A DNA stretch of 64,000 bases from Nicotiana tabacum. Taxonomy: Eukaryota > Streptophyta > Magnoliopsida > Solanales > Solanaceae. Below are positions 49,201 through 61,142 of this stretch, one piece after another (positions within the stretch are counted from its first letter, which is position 1; each line of letters begins with the position of its first letter). The position numbers were made by a program, and so were the translations under genes. The notes under the pieces are model-generated. The model was not told the DNA's origin and did not search any database. It saw only the letters and a list, made by a program, of their open reading frames with translations. The stretch lies in the NCBI RefSeq assembly GCF_000715075.1, contig NC_134082.1, forward strand, positions 99,736,399-99,800,398, read 5' to 3'.

Positions 49201-51291
49201 AACCTGCAATTTTATAACTTAGCCGAAAATCTTTCATTTTTCACACTCTTTCAAAACCAAAACACTCTTGGGCGATTTTTCAAAGACAACTCTTCTTCCA
49301 AATCGATTGTAAGTCAATTTTAACTCATTTTCTTCAATCATTAACATCTTTTCACATGATTTCAACTCAAAATCAAAGATTTTCATGGGGGAAATTGGGT
49401 GTTTTGGGTAGAACCTAGATTTTTCAAAAATTGAGGATTTGGACCTCGATTTGAGGTCCGATTTCAAAATAAATTATATATTTGGGTTCGTGGGGAGAAT
49501 GGGTAATCGGGTTTTGGTTCGAACCTCGGGTTTTGACCATGTGGGCCCGGGGCGATTTTTGATTTTTGGGTAAAACTTTGGAAAACTCATTTTCATGCAT
49601 TAGAATTGATTCCTTTAGCATTTATTGATGTAATTAAGTAACTTGACTGGATACGAGCGAATTGGTAGTGGAATCAAGAGGTAAAGCGATAGTAGAGACT
49701 TGAATTGTGTTCGTGGCATCAAGGTAAGTGTTTGGTCTAACCTTAGCTTGAGGGATTAGGAGTCGAGTCTTATTTGCTATGTGGTGTCACACCTCCTTTT
49801 TCCGCCCTGCGAGGGGTGAAGGAGTTTTTTCCAATTAAAGGACAATCGAAACGGGATTTGTTTATTTATTTCAGAGTCGCCACTTGGGAGATTTAGGGTG
49901 TCCCAAGTCACCAATTTAATCCCGAATCGAGGAAAAGAATGACTCCATATTACAGTCTGCGTACCAGAAATCCGGATAAGGAATTCTGTTAACCCGGGAG
50001 AAGGTGTTAGGCATTCCCGAGTTCTGTGGTTCTAGCACGGTCGGTCAACTGTCATATTCGGCTTGATTATCTAATTTTATACAAATATGAACTTATGTGC
50101 AAATTTGAACTCTTTACCGCTTTTATTATTATATTTTTAAAAGAATGTGAACATCGTTTAAAAACATGTCTTTGGATTGCGTCACATGAAATGCACCCGC
50201 AATCCGGAACACAGTTTTATTCAATGTTTTGGGATTTGGATTTGGGTCGCATGAAATGCGCACCCGAGTTTAAGAAGGTAAGATTAATTAAATCGCGCCT
50301 AAAGCGATTAGCGTATTTACTATTTGGGGACATCCGTGAAGTTTGCTAAACGGCTCCTCCCGAAGTCTAAGTGATTAAATGTACATTTATTGAGGGCCCC
50401 GCAATCTGTGCGTTTTATTTGGCGAGGCTCGTCTCATTTTATTTAAAAGGATGAACCTATAGTGACTACATTTTTTCTATTAAGTTCGTCTCTAAAATAA
50501 AAGAAAATCCCTCAATTAATTACATGCTGAAAAAGACGTAACTTATTAGTTATTAGTTTACGGCTAATGCAAATGGAAAACTGCAATCGAGTTTGTACAA
50601 AGAGAGATTGCTTTCGTTCTATATTCTATTATTTAATAACACTAGAACATGAGATTGACACACAATAATATCAAAACAGATTAACTATTCTTTGATTAAT
50701 TTAAACTAACATTATTAGATGAAGGAGTTATTATACATGCGACCCCATTATTCATTAATCAATCAACTACATTTTTATACAAAGAAAGAAAAAATTCTAT
50801 TCAAACACAAATCTAAACAGGAGGAATTCAACAGGAACAAAGCCTGGTCAATATTTCATTTCGCCTCAAGCCAAAAGTGTACAGATGTGTACCTGGAAAT
50901 GGCAATACAAGAAGAAGAGAAGTAGGAGTCAGCAACGGTAATAACACAGCAACGCAACAACAACCCAACAGCAGCAATTCGAACTAGATTCAAGGCCCAG
51001 AAAACTTTGAAGAAAAACCGAACAACTCAATAGAACAAACCCAAAAGTTTGTAAACAAACTAAACAGCAACAACCCACGCGTGTATTAAACTTGAAAACT
51101 AAAACACGTTTCTCACTTTGTTTTTTTTTTCTCTTTTAAACTCTCCAACACTCTCTTAGATTTTCAGAATGTATTCCTCTCTCAAAAATAATCCTCAAAA
51201 AAAATCTTCCAAGTTCAAGTCTAAGTCTTCCTTTCTCAAGTCTTAAAGCTCAAGTGTAAAAGTCCTCCTTTAGAATGTGTCAAATGACTCT

Positions 51292-51299
51292 TATTTATA
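51292..51299 (-). promoter_or_regulatory. probable TATA box of LTR C
   Basis: TATAAATA on the minus strand sits at the position equivalent to the boxes in LTRs A and B. Confidence 0.5.
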
Positions 51300-51349
51300 A
51301 CAAGACTCTTGTCTTGAATCCCCAACCCGAAATATTCTTTTAATTGCAT

Positions 51350-51540
51350 GCTTTGTCCCCACTAATTAATGTTTTCTTTATTTTAAACCCTTGTCCCCCA
51401 TGCCTACATGCTTTGTCCCCCACTACATTAAATAAATATATCAAACCCAACCCATTACATCTTGTCCCCCATGCCTAACATAAACAATTACAATATTCCC
51501 CCCACTACATTATGTCTTGTCCCCCGGGATTCAACCGGTG
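51350..51540 (-). repeat. short CTTGTCCCCCATGC repeats in LTR C
   Basis: Four or five copies of TTGTCCCC(C) blocks, followed by ATGCCTA or ACTACATT, at irregular spacing of about 20-70 bp. A stretch near 51525 also resembles the 3' end of this LTR family in reverse orientation. Confidence 0.6.
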
Positions 51541-51560
51541 ACTTGGGACACCATTAATCT

Positions 51561-54219
51561 TGTTACAACCCATATCCACATGTGTTAGTTCATGCCATAT
51601 ATTAGTTAACATAAATCCAAGAAGGAATTATCTTTTAGATGATAAGAAGTCAATCCTATTGGTCTTAAGTGATACAAGAGTGTACATGGGTGATTAACCA
51701 GTATTAGAAGTTAAACGAATCAAGGATGTTGTAACTCGTATTTTCAGGTAATCTAGCGGTGCTTAATACACTCAAGAGGTCATTTATTAAGGTATTTTAA
51801 TCATATAATATCCGTATCATAAGTCTTGAAGTCAAACGAGTTATGAAACAAAAGTCGACATAAGTTGTCGCAACTTAGGTTCATAATTTTACTTAAACAT
51901 TGGGTCAAATGTTTCTAATCTTTTCTCATAATTTACAAAGAATTACGGGGTGATCTACCAACCAAATTAAAGATCTAGGAGTCTAGTTTCCAACGCATTA
52001 AACCGTTCATCGATACGATCTCGGAGAAATATTTGCATTTTCGCGAGACTGCGCCAAGCACCTCTCTATGGGGCCCACTAAGTCGGTTTAAGATATTTGG
52101 ACCTATATAGGATGACTCCAACCCGTTTTAAGTCATTTCTTTTCACTATTTTCAGACCTTAGAACCCTAGGAACATCCTCTCAAGGTTCTCTCAAGATTC
52201 AAGACCCAAAAAGGGCAAACAACACAAATCAAGTGTCGGGAATTCCGTGGCGCTAGTAAGTCTCTTGTTCTTCTTGTTGTTGCTCATTTTTGTGTTGTTT
52301 CAGCTCGTGTGGGAGGTTGTTTTAAAGGGTTTATGTTCTGTAAATACTCCCTCATGTTCTTAATATCAATCCTAGGTGATTTCAAGCCTTCTAAAGTGAT
52401 TCTAGTGCCGAAAAACACTAATTGATCTCTAGTTTCGCCTTTTTGTTGTTGTGGCAGCATTGGAGGGATATTTCATGGAAATTTAAGGTCAAATTGGAGT
52501 TGTTCTTTCTGTATAAAGGTAAGGAACCTCTTACTCTATATGTATTTAAGATTATCCAAGTTGCAGCTAAGCCATTGAAGCTAGAACTTGTGAAATATAT
52601 GTCGAAAGGCTTGGAAGTAATGTTATTGTTTTGTGGACTGTTTTGTGTTGTTGTTGGGCTGCGTATTTTACTACTATATTGTGGAGTTTTGGAGGAGGAA
52701 GGGTGTGGAGAAATACCATATATATGTAGGGTTATGGGCTGACAGTTATTCGTAACATTTCCAGGTTGTTTGACACGACTACGGTGGTCGTCGTATGTAT
52801 GGAGTGATTAGGCTGTGTGTGGACTATTTTGGGAGGCTCAATATGTTTATTATTGATGTTGTTTGGGCTGTTTGGTGACTGTTTTGAATGGTGTGAGGTC
52901 ATATATATAGGGGAGGTGTTGTCCGTTTCATCGTAAAATAGGTTGTGGTCGATACATAATAGTTATGACGCTTAAATGATAACGATAGTATCGTTTCTCT
53001 TATTGTAGACTAAGGAGTTTAGACAATTGCATAGCTTGAGATTGGGGCAGTATATACAAGGTATGTGAGGCTATCCCTTTCCTTCTTTTGCACGACTCCG
53101 ATTGTACATAATGTAATGAACGAGCTTCCAAGATACTCTACTCTTAGAAGCTAGCAGTACTTATATTGTTTTCCCTCTTATGGAACGATTGATGTTAATG
53201 TTAATTCTCTTATTCTTCTGTTATCAATGTTGTTGGTACTTCCTAAATCTTATAAGGTTCATAGTGAAGAGTTAGTCCTAATAACATGTATAGAGGATAC
53301 CGACCTTACGTCACTCCGAAAGGTTTAGAATGTGATTCCATGAGTCGAGCATGCATTATATATATGTATCTATTTTACTCTACTGAGCCACACTATAGTT
53401 GGCCGGGTTACGGCACCTATTGTGCAACCACTGATCAGTTGGGTTTTACCGAGATCCACGTGGCCGGGTACGATTCTACCGAGCCTATTATGGCCGGGTA
53501 CGATATGATGATGATGATGCCCACAGAGGCGAATGCTTTAAAGGTTTATGTATTTATACATATGTATCATGTATTTCATGTAAGTAGCCCTCAGAGGTAC
53601 TAAGATGTTACAGGTTGTATATTCTCTATCCTTGCTTACATTACTGATCGCATTTATGGTTCCTTGCCTTACATACTCAGTACTTTATTCGTACTGACGT
53701 CCTTTTATTTGTGGACGCTGCATGTCGTGCTACAGGTCCTGATAGACAGGCAGGTGCAACTCCCCCACCACAGTAGACTGTCCAGTTCAGCGGTGATTGG
53801 CGAGATCCCTTCTCCGGACTTGCCTTGGTATTGGTATGCAATTTTTGTTATAGACATTATGGGTATGTCGGGGCCCTGTTCCGGCTATGTTGCAACACTT
53901 ATGTTCTTTTAGAGGCTCATAGACAGGTGTCGTCTCATGTATAGTTTGGTATGCCTTGTCGGCTAGTTTTTGTTGTATAGTCTTTCATAGTAGCGAGGTA
54001 GCTCATACCTTATACGTAGTTTCTTGATTGTCTGGTCATCCAATGCTATGTATGTTCATGCCGTCATATTTTATTGCTGGTTGTCCATGATCTAGGTCTA
54101 CCATTTATATTGATCTCGTCAGCCTTAAAAGATAATAATGAAGGTTAGATGAAATGTACGTTGGTGCTCGGCAAGTGTGGTCGGGTGCTTGTCATGGCCC
54201 TTCAGTTTGGGTCGTGACA
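51561..54219 (+). repeat. 5' LTR of the Tekay element, 2659 bp
   Basis: It starts TGTTACAACCCATATCCACA and ends GGGTCGTGACA. It is full length relative to the 3' LTR, which lacks about 1 kb near its start. A TATATA at 52104-52109, followed by pyrimidine-rich sequence, is the probable promoter. Confidence 0.93.
52104..52109 (+). promoter_or_regulatory. probable TATA box of the Tekay 5' LTR
   Basis: TATATA in ACCTATATAGG lies in the 5' LTR segment that is missing from the 3' LTR. Assigned by sequence alone. Confidence 0.4.
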
Positions 54220-54223
54220 AACT

Positions 54224-54235
54224 TGGTATCAGAGC
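54224..54235 (+). promoter_or_regulatory. primer-binding site, initiator tRNA-Met type
   Basis: TGGTATCAGAGC, complementary to the 3' end of initiator methionine tRNA, lies four bases after the 5' LTR end. It is where minus-strand DNA synthesis of the element begins. Confidence 0.93.
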
Positions 54236-54423
54236 AAGTCTGTCCTAGGGGTTGTCTATGAGCCGTGTCTAGTAGAGTCTTGATTATGGATGTGTAGCGC
54301 GCCACATTTATAATCAGGAGGCTACATGACATCTAGGGTTGTTACCTTCTTCCTGAATCTAGATCGTGCGTAGAGTTGAGTCGTAAGTGTTCGTCTCTAA
54401 TATTCACCTTGTTTTTTTCAGTG

Positions 54424-57400
54424 ATGCCTTCGACTAGGAAGCAAACGATTAGTAGACGGCTTGATACAGCAGCGGGAGAGGGTACCAGTCAGGTGCCCCA
54501 AGTTAGAGCAGGACAAAGTGAGGCTCAAAGTGAGATGCCCTCTCATACCTCATCTACTCCATCTCCTCCAAAGGATATTAGAAGGCACCCAGCACCTCCA
54601 GTTCCTCCGTCTAGCACTCCAGACCAGGATATGCGGAGTGCTTTGCAGTTATTGACTAGCTTGGTAGCTGCTCAGGCTCAGAGGCAGAATACAGGTGTTG
54701 CTGAGAAACCAGTTAGTACAAGAGTTAGTGATTTTATTAATTTAGACCCTCCAGTGTTTACCGGATCAGACCCCAAGGAGGACCCACAGACTTTTATTGA
54801 CCAGGTTCATCGTACACTTCGGGTTATGCATGTTAGTGATACAGAGGCAGTAGAGTTGGCTTCTTATCGGTTACGGGATTTAGCGGTTCTCTGGTATGAT
54901 AGTTGGGAGAGATCCAGGGGTCCGAACCCTCCTCCAGCTGTGTGGAAGGAATTTTCTGAGGCCTTTCTTCGTCACTACTTGCCAGTTGAGATACGACGAG
55001 CTAGAGCTGATAAGTTCTTGAACCTTAGACAAGGTAATATGAGTGTGCGAGAGTACAGTATGCAGTTTGATTCTTTGGCAAGGTATGCTCCCCATATGGT
55101 GGCCGAGATGAGTGATAGGGTGCATATGTTCGTGAATGGGTTGGGACCACATCTAATAAATGAGTGTACGACAGCCTCCTTGGTGGAGGGCATGGATATT
55201 TCCCGTATTCAAGCTTATGCCCAGACCCTAGAGGATCGTAAACGCCAGCAGAGGGCAGTTAGGGAGCAGGATAGAGGCCAGCATAAGAGGACGAGATTTG
55301 CAGGGTATTCTGATGACTTCAGAGGCCGCATCAGGCCACAGTTTTTGAGGAGTTCGGCGCCACCTGTAGCTAGTGCTCCTCCACAGTTTCAGAGGCCTCG
55401 ATATGATCGATCCTATTCTGGTCCAGGTCAGAGTTCGCGGGCATCTGGCTCGCAACATCACAGGGATACTAGTCAGATGAGACCCCCAACACCACATTGT
55501 GATCAGTGCGGCAAGGCCTACTTTGGACTGTGTCGTCGAGGTTCTGATGCATGCTATTCGTGCGGGCAGCCTGGCCATATGATGCGGGATTTTCCTAATA
55601 GAGAAGGTGATGGTATGGCTCAGCCGACTGGATCTGTGTCTGGTTCTTCCTCATCAGTTCGACCTCCAGCACGGGGTTTTCAGCAGTCGACAGGTCATGG
55701 TAGGGGTAGAGGTGCAGTGCCGAGTTCGAGTGGTGCTCAAAATCGAACCTATGCTCTAGTAGGTCGACAGGATCTTGAGTCGTCTCCAGATGTTGTTACA
55801 GGTATTATATCTGTGTTTTCTTATGATGTATATGCGTTGATTGATCCGGGATCTACATTATCATATGTTACACCCTTTGTGGCTAATAAGTTTGGCATTG
55901 AACCTGAATTGATAAGTAAACCCCTCGCGGTATCTACTCCGATAGGAGATTCTGTGATTGCTAGAAGGGTATATAGAGGTTGCACTGTGATGATTTGTAG
56001 TCGTCAAACCTCGGCAAATTTATTTGAGTTAGAAATGGTTGATTTTGATGTGATAATGGGAATGGACTGGTTGGCCTCATGCTATGCAAATGTTGACTGT
56101 CGTACGAAGATGGTTAGGTTCCAATTTCCGGGTGAACCCGTCATTGAATGGAAAGGGAACATTGCTACACCGAAAGGTAGGTTTATTTCCTATCTTAAGG
56201 CAAGGAAAATGATCTCAAAAGGTTACATTTATCATCTCGTTCGCGTTAGGGATGCGGAGGCGAAACCGCCTACTTTACAATCAATCCCTGTGGTCAACGA
56301 ATTCCCAGATGTTTTCCCAGATGAACTCCCGGGCCTTCCTTCTGAAAGGGAGATTGAGTTTAGCATTGATGTGTTGCCTGACACTCAACCGATCTCTATT
56401 CCTCCATACAGAATGGCCCCGGCAGAGTTGCGAGAGTTGAAGGTGCAGTTGAAGGACTTGGTGGATAAGGGCTTTATTAGGCCTAGCACTTCACCTTGGG
56501 GTGCACCAGTCCTATTCGTGCGGAAGAAAGATGGGTCGTTATGGATGTGTATCGACTATCGACAGTTGAATAAGTCTACTATAAAGAACAAGTATCCACT
56601 TCCAAGAATTGATGACCTGTTTGACCAACTCCAGGGTGCCAAGTATTTCTCTAAGATTGATTTACGTTCAGGGTATCATCAGGTGAGGGTTAGGGAGAAG
56701 GATATTCCAAAGACGGCCTTCCGAACAAGATATGGGCACTTTGAGTTCTTGGTGATGTCGTTCGGGCTAACAAATGCCCCGGCAGCTTTTATGGATCTCA
56801 TGAATACTATATTCAGGCCCTATCTTGATGTGTTCGTAATTGTATTCATTGATGACATTCTAGTGTATTCTCGTTCGGAGGCGGAACATGCGGACCACTT
56901 GCGGATAGTATTACAGACGCTTCAGGATCGTAAGTTATATGCTAAGCTCTCCAAATGTGAATTCTGGCTGAACTCAGTAGCATTCCTTGTCCATGTGATA
57001 TCTGATGAGGGTATTAGTGTCGACATTCAGAAGATCGATGCAGTAAAGAATTGGCCGAGACCTACAACACCATCAGAAGTCCGCAGCTTCCTAGGGCTAG
57101 CAGGATATTATAGGCGGTTTGTAGAAGGATTTTCCTCTATATCATCACCATTGACTAAGTTAACACAAAAAGCTACCAAATTCCAGTGGTCTGACACTTG
57201 TGAACGTAGTTTTCAGGAGTTGAAGAATCGATTGACATCTGCACCAGTGCTCACTCTTCTTGAAGGAACAGAAGGTTATGTGGTATATTGTGATGCCTCA
57301 GGTATAGGTTTGGGGTGCGTATTGATGCAGCGTGGGAATGTGATTGCTTATGCATCAAGACAATTGAAGAAGCATGAAAAGAATTATCCAACCCATGATT

Positions 57401-59250
57401 TGGAATTGGCTGCAGTAATATATGCTTTGAAGATATGGCGGCACTACTTATACGGCGTCCATGTTGACATCTACACAGATCACAAGAGTTTACAATACAT
57501 CTTCAAGCAGAAAGAGTTGAATTTGAGGCAGCATAGGTGGCTTGAATTATTGAAAGACTACGACGTCGAGATATTGTATCATCCCGGTAAAGCCAATATT
57601 GTGGCAGATGCTCTCAGCCGTAAATCAATGGGAAGCTTAGTACATATTGAGGCAGGTAGATGGGGGTTGATTAAAGAGCTTCATCAGCTAGCCAATATGA
57701 GAATCAGATTGTTAGACTCTAATGACGGAGGTGTTACTGTACAGAATACATCAGAATCATCTTTGGTAGCCGAGGTAAAAGCACGACAATATGAAGATCC
57801 TATCTTAGTATGATTAAGAGAAAGCATTCAACAGTGTAAAAGTATGGCTTTTGGGATCGGAAAAGATGGGGCACTGAGATACCAGAGCCGATTGTGTGTG
57901 CCTAATGTGGCAGGGTTGCGAGAGAAGATTATGAATGAGATTCATCAATCCCGATATTCCATCCATCCCGGCTCGACAAAGATGTATCATGATGTCAAGG
58001 AGCAGTACTGGTGGGATAATATGAAGAAGTCTATTGCAGAATTTGTAGCCAAGTGTCCCAATTGTCAACAAGTAAAGATAGAACATCAGAAACCCGGTGG
58101 ATTGCTTCAAAATATAGAGATTCCGACCTGGAAGTGGGAGGTGATTAATATGGACTTCATTATTGGATTTCCTCGCTCTTATCATAAGTTTGATTCCATC
58201 TGGGTGATAATTGATCGACTTACAAAATGTGCCCATTTTCTGCCAGTGAAGACAACTTACACGGCTGAAGATTATGCAAAGTTGTATATCAAGGAGATTG
58301 TTAGGCTTCATGGTGTTCTCATATCTATTATATCAGACCGAGGAGCTCAATTTACGGCTAACTTTTGGAGGTCTTTCCAGAAGGGTTTAGGCACACAAGT
58401 AAATCTCAGCACTGCATTTCATCCGCAGACTGATGGACAGGCTGAACGTACCATTCAGACACTGGAAGATATGCTACGAGCATGTGTTCTAGATTTTAAG
58501 GGGAATTGGGATGATCATCTTCCACTCATAGAATTCGCCTATAACAATAGCTACCATTCCAGTATTAAAATGGCCCCATATGAGGCACTATACGGGAGGA
58601 GATGTAGATCACCAGTTGGATGGTTCGAAGTCGGTGAAACAGAATTATATGGGCCAGATTTGATTCACCAAGCTATTGAGAAGGTGAAAGTGATACATGA
58701 GCGATTGAGGACGGCACAAAGCAGGCAAAAATCTTATTCTGATGTCCGACGTCGTGATCTAGAGTTTGAGGTTGGTGATTGGGTTTTCCTGAGGATCTCA
58801 CCAATGAAGGGTATTATGCGTTTTGGGAAGAAAGATAAGCTGAGTCCAAGGTATATCGGGCCGTATAAAATTCTTCGACGGATTAGACAGGTTTCTTATG
58901 AGTTAGAATTGCCATCCGAATTGGAATTTGTCCACCCCGTATTCCATGTATCTATGTTGAGTAAATGTATTGGAGACCCTTCTCGAGTCATCCCTATCAA
59001 AGATGTACAAGTTACAGAGGACCTATCATATGAAGAAGTGCCAGTGGCGATATTAGATCGGCAAGTCCGCAAGCTGAGAACAAAAGATGTAGCTTCCGTC
59101 AAAGTATTATGGAGGAACAAAAATATGGAAGAAATGACATGGGAAGCAGAAGAGGAGATGAAGTCTAAATACCCTTACTTATTCCAGAATGAAGATAACA
59201 AGGATGCTGGTGGAAGACAGGATACATTGGAAGAAGAAACGGCTCTATGA
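54424..59250 (+). pseudogene. gag-pol polyprotein of the Tekay element, with one in-frame stop
   Basis: The start ATG is probably at 54424; an upstream in-frame ATG at 54376 would only add 16 residues. Gag holds a D-P-P-x-F-x-G-S-D-P core and a second zinc knuckle at nt 55552 whose last cysteine is replaced by phenylalanine. Protease has D-P-G-S-T at nt 55843. Reverse transcriptase has F-I-D-D (56845-56856), then RNase H. TGA at 57811-57813 interrupts the frame between RNase H and integrase; the frame is otherwise uninterrupted to 59248-59250. Integrase has H-H-C-C (57937-58065), a D-D-E core, and the G-P-Y segment. A chromodomain follows (about 59020-59195), as in chromoviruses. The stop looks like a CGA-to-TGA change. 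Confidence 0.93.
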
Positions 59251-59477
59251 GGTAAGCAATAATTTGAGAATACTCCTCCTTAATACAAAATGGTGATATG
59301 TAGATAATGTAAATACGCATAATGCTTTGTGTAGCCTTGTGAAGCCATATGTTGGGCTTAATTACATGCAAGTTTTGCTAGTGACCATTTTATAGGGGAA
59401 AATTGATCGGAAATTTCCATTGGAATCCACGATGATTTAAACTCCCCATAAACCCTTACATTCGAGGACGAATGTTC

Positions 59478-59492
59478 CTAAGGGGGGGAGGG
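59478..59492 (+). promoter_or_regulatory. polypurine tract of the Tekay element
   Basis: TAAGGGGGGGAGGG directly precedes the 3' LTR and would prime plus-strand synthesis. Confidence 0.85.
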
Positions 59493-61142
59493 TGTTACAA
59501 CCCATATCCACATGTGTTATATATGTCGAAAGGCTTGGAAGTAATGTTATTGTTTTGTGGACTGTTTTGTGTTGTTGTTGGGCTGCGTATTTTACTACTA
59601 TATTGTGGAGTTTTGGAGGAGGAAGGGTGTGTAGAAATACCATATATATGTAGGGTTATGGGCTGATAGTTATTCGTAACATTTCCAGGTTGTTTGACAC
59701 GACTACGGTGGTCGTCGTATGTATGGAGTGATTAGGCTGTGTGTGGACTATTTTGGGAGGCTCAATATGTTTATTATTGATGTTGTTTGGGCTGTTTAGT
59801 GACTGTTTTGAATGGTGTGAGGTCATATATATAGGGGAGGTGCTGTCCGTTTCATCGTAAAATAGGTTGTGGTCGATACATAATAGTTATGACGCTTAAA
59901 TGATAACGATAGTATCGTTTCTCTTATTGTAGACTAAGGAGTTTAGACAATTGCATAGCTTGAGATTGGGGCAGTATATATAAGGTATGTGAGGCTATCC
60001 CTTTCCTTCTTTTGCACGACTCCGATTGTACATAATGTAATGAACGAGCTTCCAAGATACTCTACTCTTAGAAGCTAGCAGTACTTACATTGTTTTCCCT
60101 CTTATGGAACGATTGATGTTAATGTTACTTCTCTTATTCTTATGTTATCAATGTTGTTCGTACTTCCTAAATCTTATAAGGTTCATAGTGAAGAGTTAGT
60201 CCTAATAACGTGTATAGAGGATACCGACCTTACGTCACTCCGAAAGGTTTAGAATGTGATTCCATGAGTCGAGCATGCATTATATATATGTATCTATTTT
60301 ACTCTACCGAGCCACGCTATAGTTGGCCGGGTACGACACCTATTGTGCAACCACTGATCAGTTGGGTTTTACCGAGCTCCACGTGGCCGGGTACGATTCT
60401 ACCGAGCCTATTATGGCCGGGTACGATATGATGATGATGATGCCCACAGAGGCGAATGATTTAAAGGTTTATGTATTTATACATATGTATCATGCATTTC
60501 ATGTAAGTAGCCCTCAGAGGTACTAAGATGTTACAGGTTGTATATTCTCTATCCTTGCTTACATTACTGATCGCATTTATGGTTCCTTGCCTTACATACT
60601 CAGTACTTTATTCGTACTGACGTCCTTTTATTTGTGGACGCTGCATGTCGTGCTACAGGTCCTGATAGACAGGCAGGTGCAGCTCCCCCACCACAGTAGA
60701 CTGTCCTGTTCAGCGGTGATTGGCGAGATCCCTTCTCCGGACTTGCCTTGGTCTTGGTATGCAATTTTTGTTATAGACATTATGGGTATGTCGGGGCCCT
60801 GTTCCGGCTATGTTGCAACACTTATGTTCTTTTAGAGGCTCATAGACAGGTGTCGTCTCATGTATAGTTTGGTATGCCTTGTCGGCTAGTTTTTGTTGTA
60901 TAGTCTTTCATAGTAGCGAGGTAGCTCATACCTTATACGTAGTTTCTTGATTGTCTGGTCATCCCCTGCTATGTATGTTCATGCCGTCATATTTTATTGC
61001 TGGTTGTCCATGATCTAGGTCTACCATTTATATTGATCTCGTCAGCCTTAAAAGATAATAATGAAGGTTAGATGAAATGTACGTTGGTGCTCGGCAAGCG
61101 TGGTCGGGTGCTAGTCATGGCCCTTCAGTTTGGGTCGTGACA
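59493..61142 (+). repeat. 3' LTR of the Tekay element, 1650 bp, internally deleted
   Basis: It matches the 5' LTR except that about 1009 bp after the first ~28 bp are missing (equivalent to about 51588-52597). The missing part contains the presumed promoter. Short TA-rich microhomology is at the junction. Confidence 0.93.

Larger units (their letters stand above)
51561..61142 (+). mobile_element. Tekay/del-type Ty3/gypsy chromovirus, nearly complete
   Basis: Two LTRs (51561-54219 and 59493-61142) start TGTTACAACCC and end GTCGTGACA. A primer-binding site (54224) and a polypurine tract (59478-59492) flank a gag-pol frame. The target duplication is AATCT (51556-51560) and CATCT (61143-61147), with one mismatch. 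The LTRs differ at about two dozen positions over 1.62 kb by eye, suggesting a fairly recent insertion. The C-terminal chromodomain and overall order fit the Tekay/del lineage. One in-frame TGA and a 3' LTR deletion are the main defects found. Confidence 0.95.

Noticed and set aside
53286..53912. Small open frames in the Tekay 5' LTR, repeated at 60210-60835
   Set aside because: They recur because the LTR is duplicated; no domain or codon bias supports a protein.
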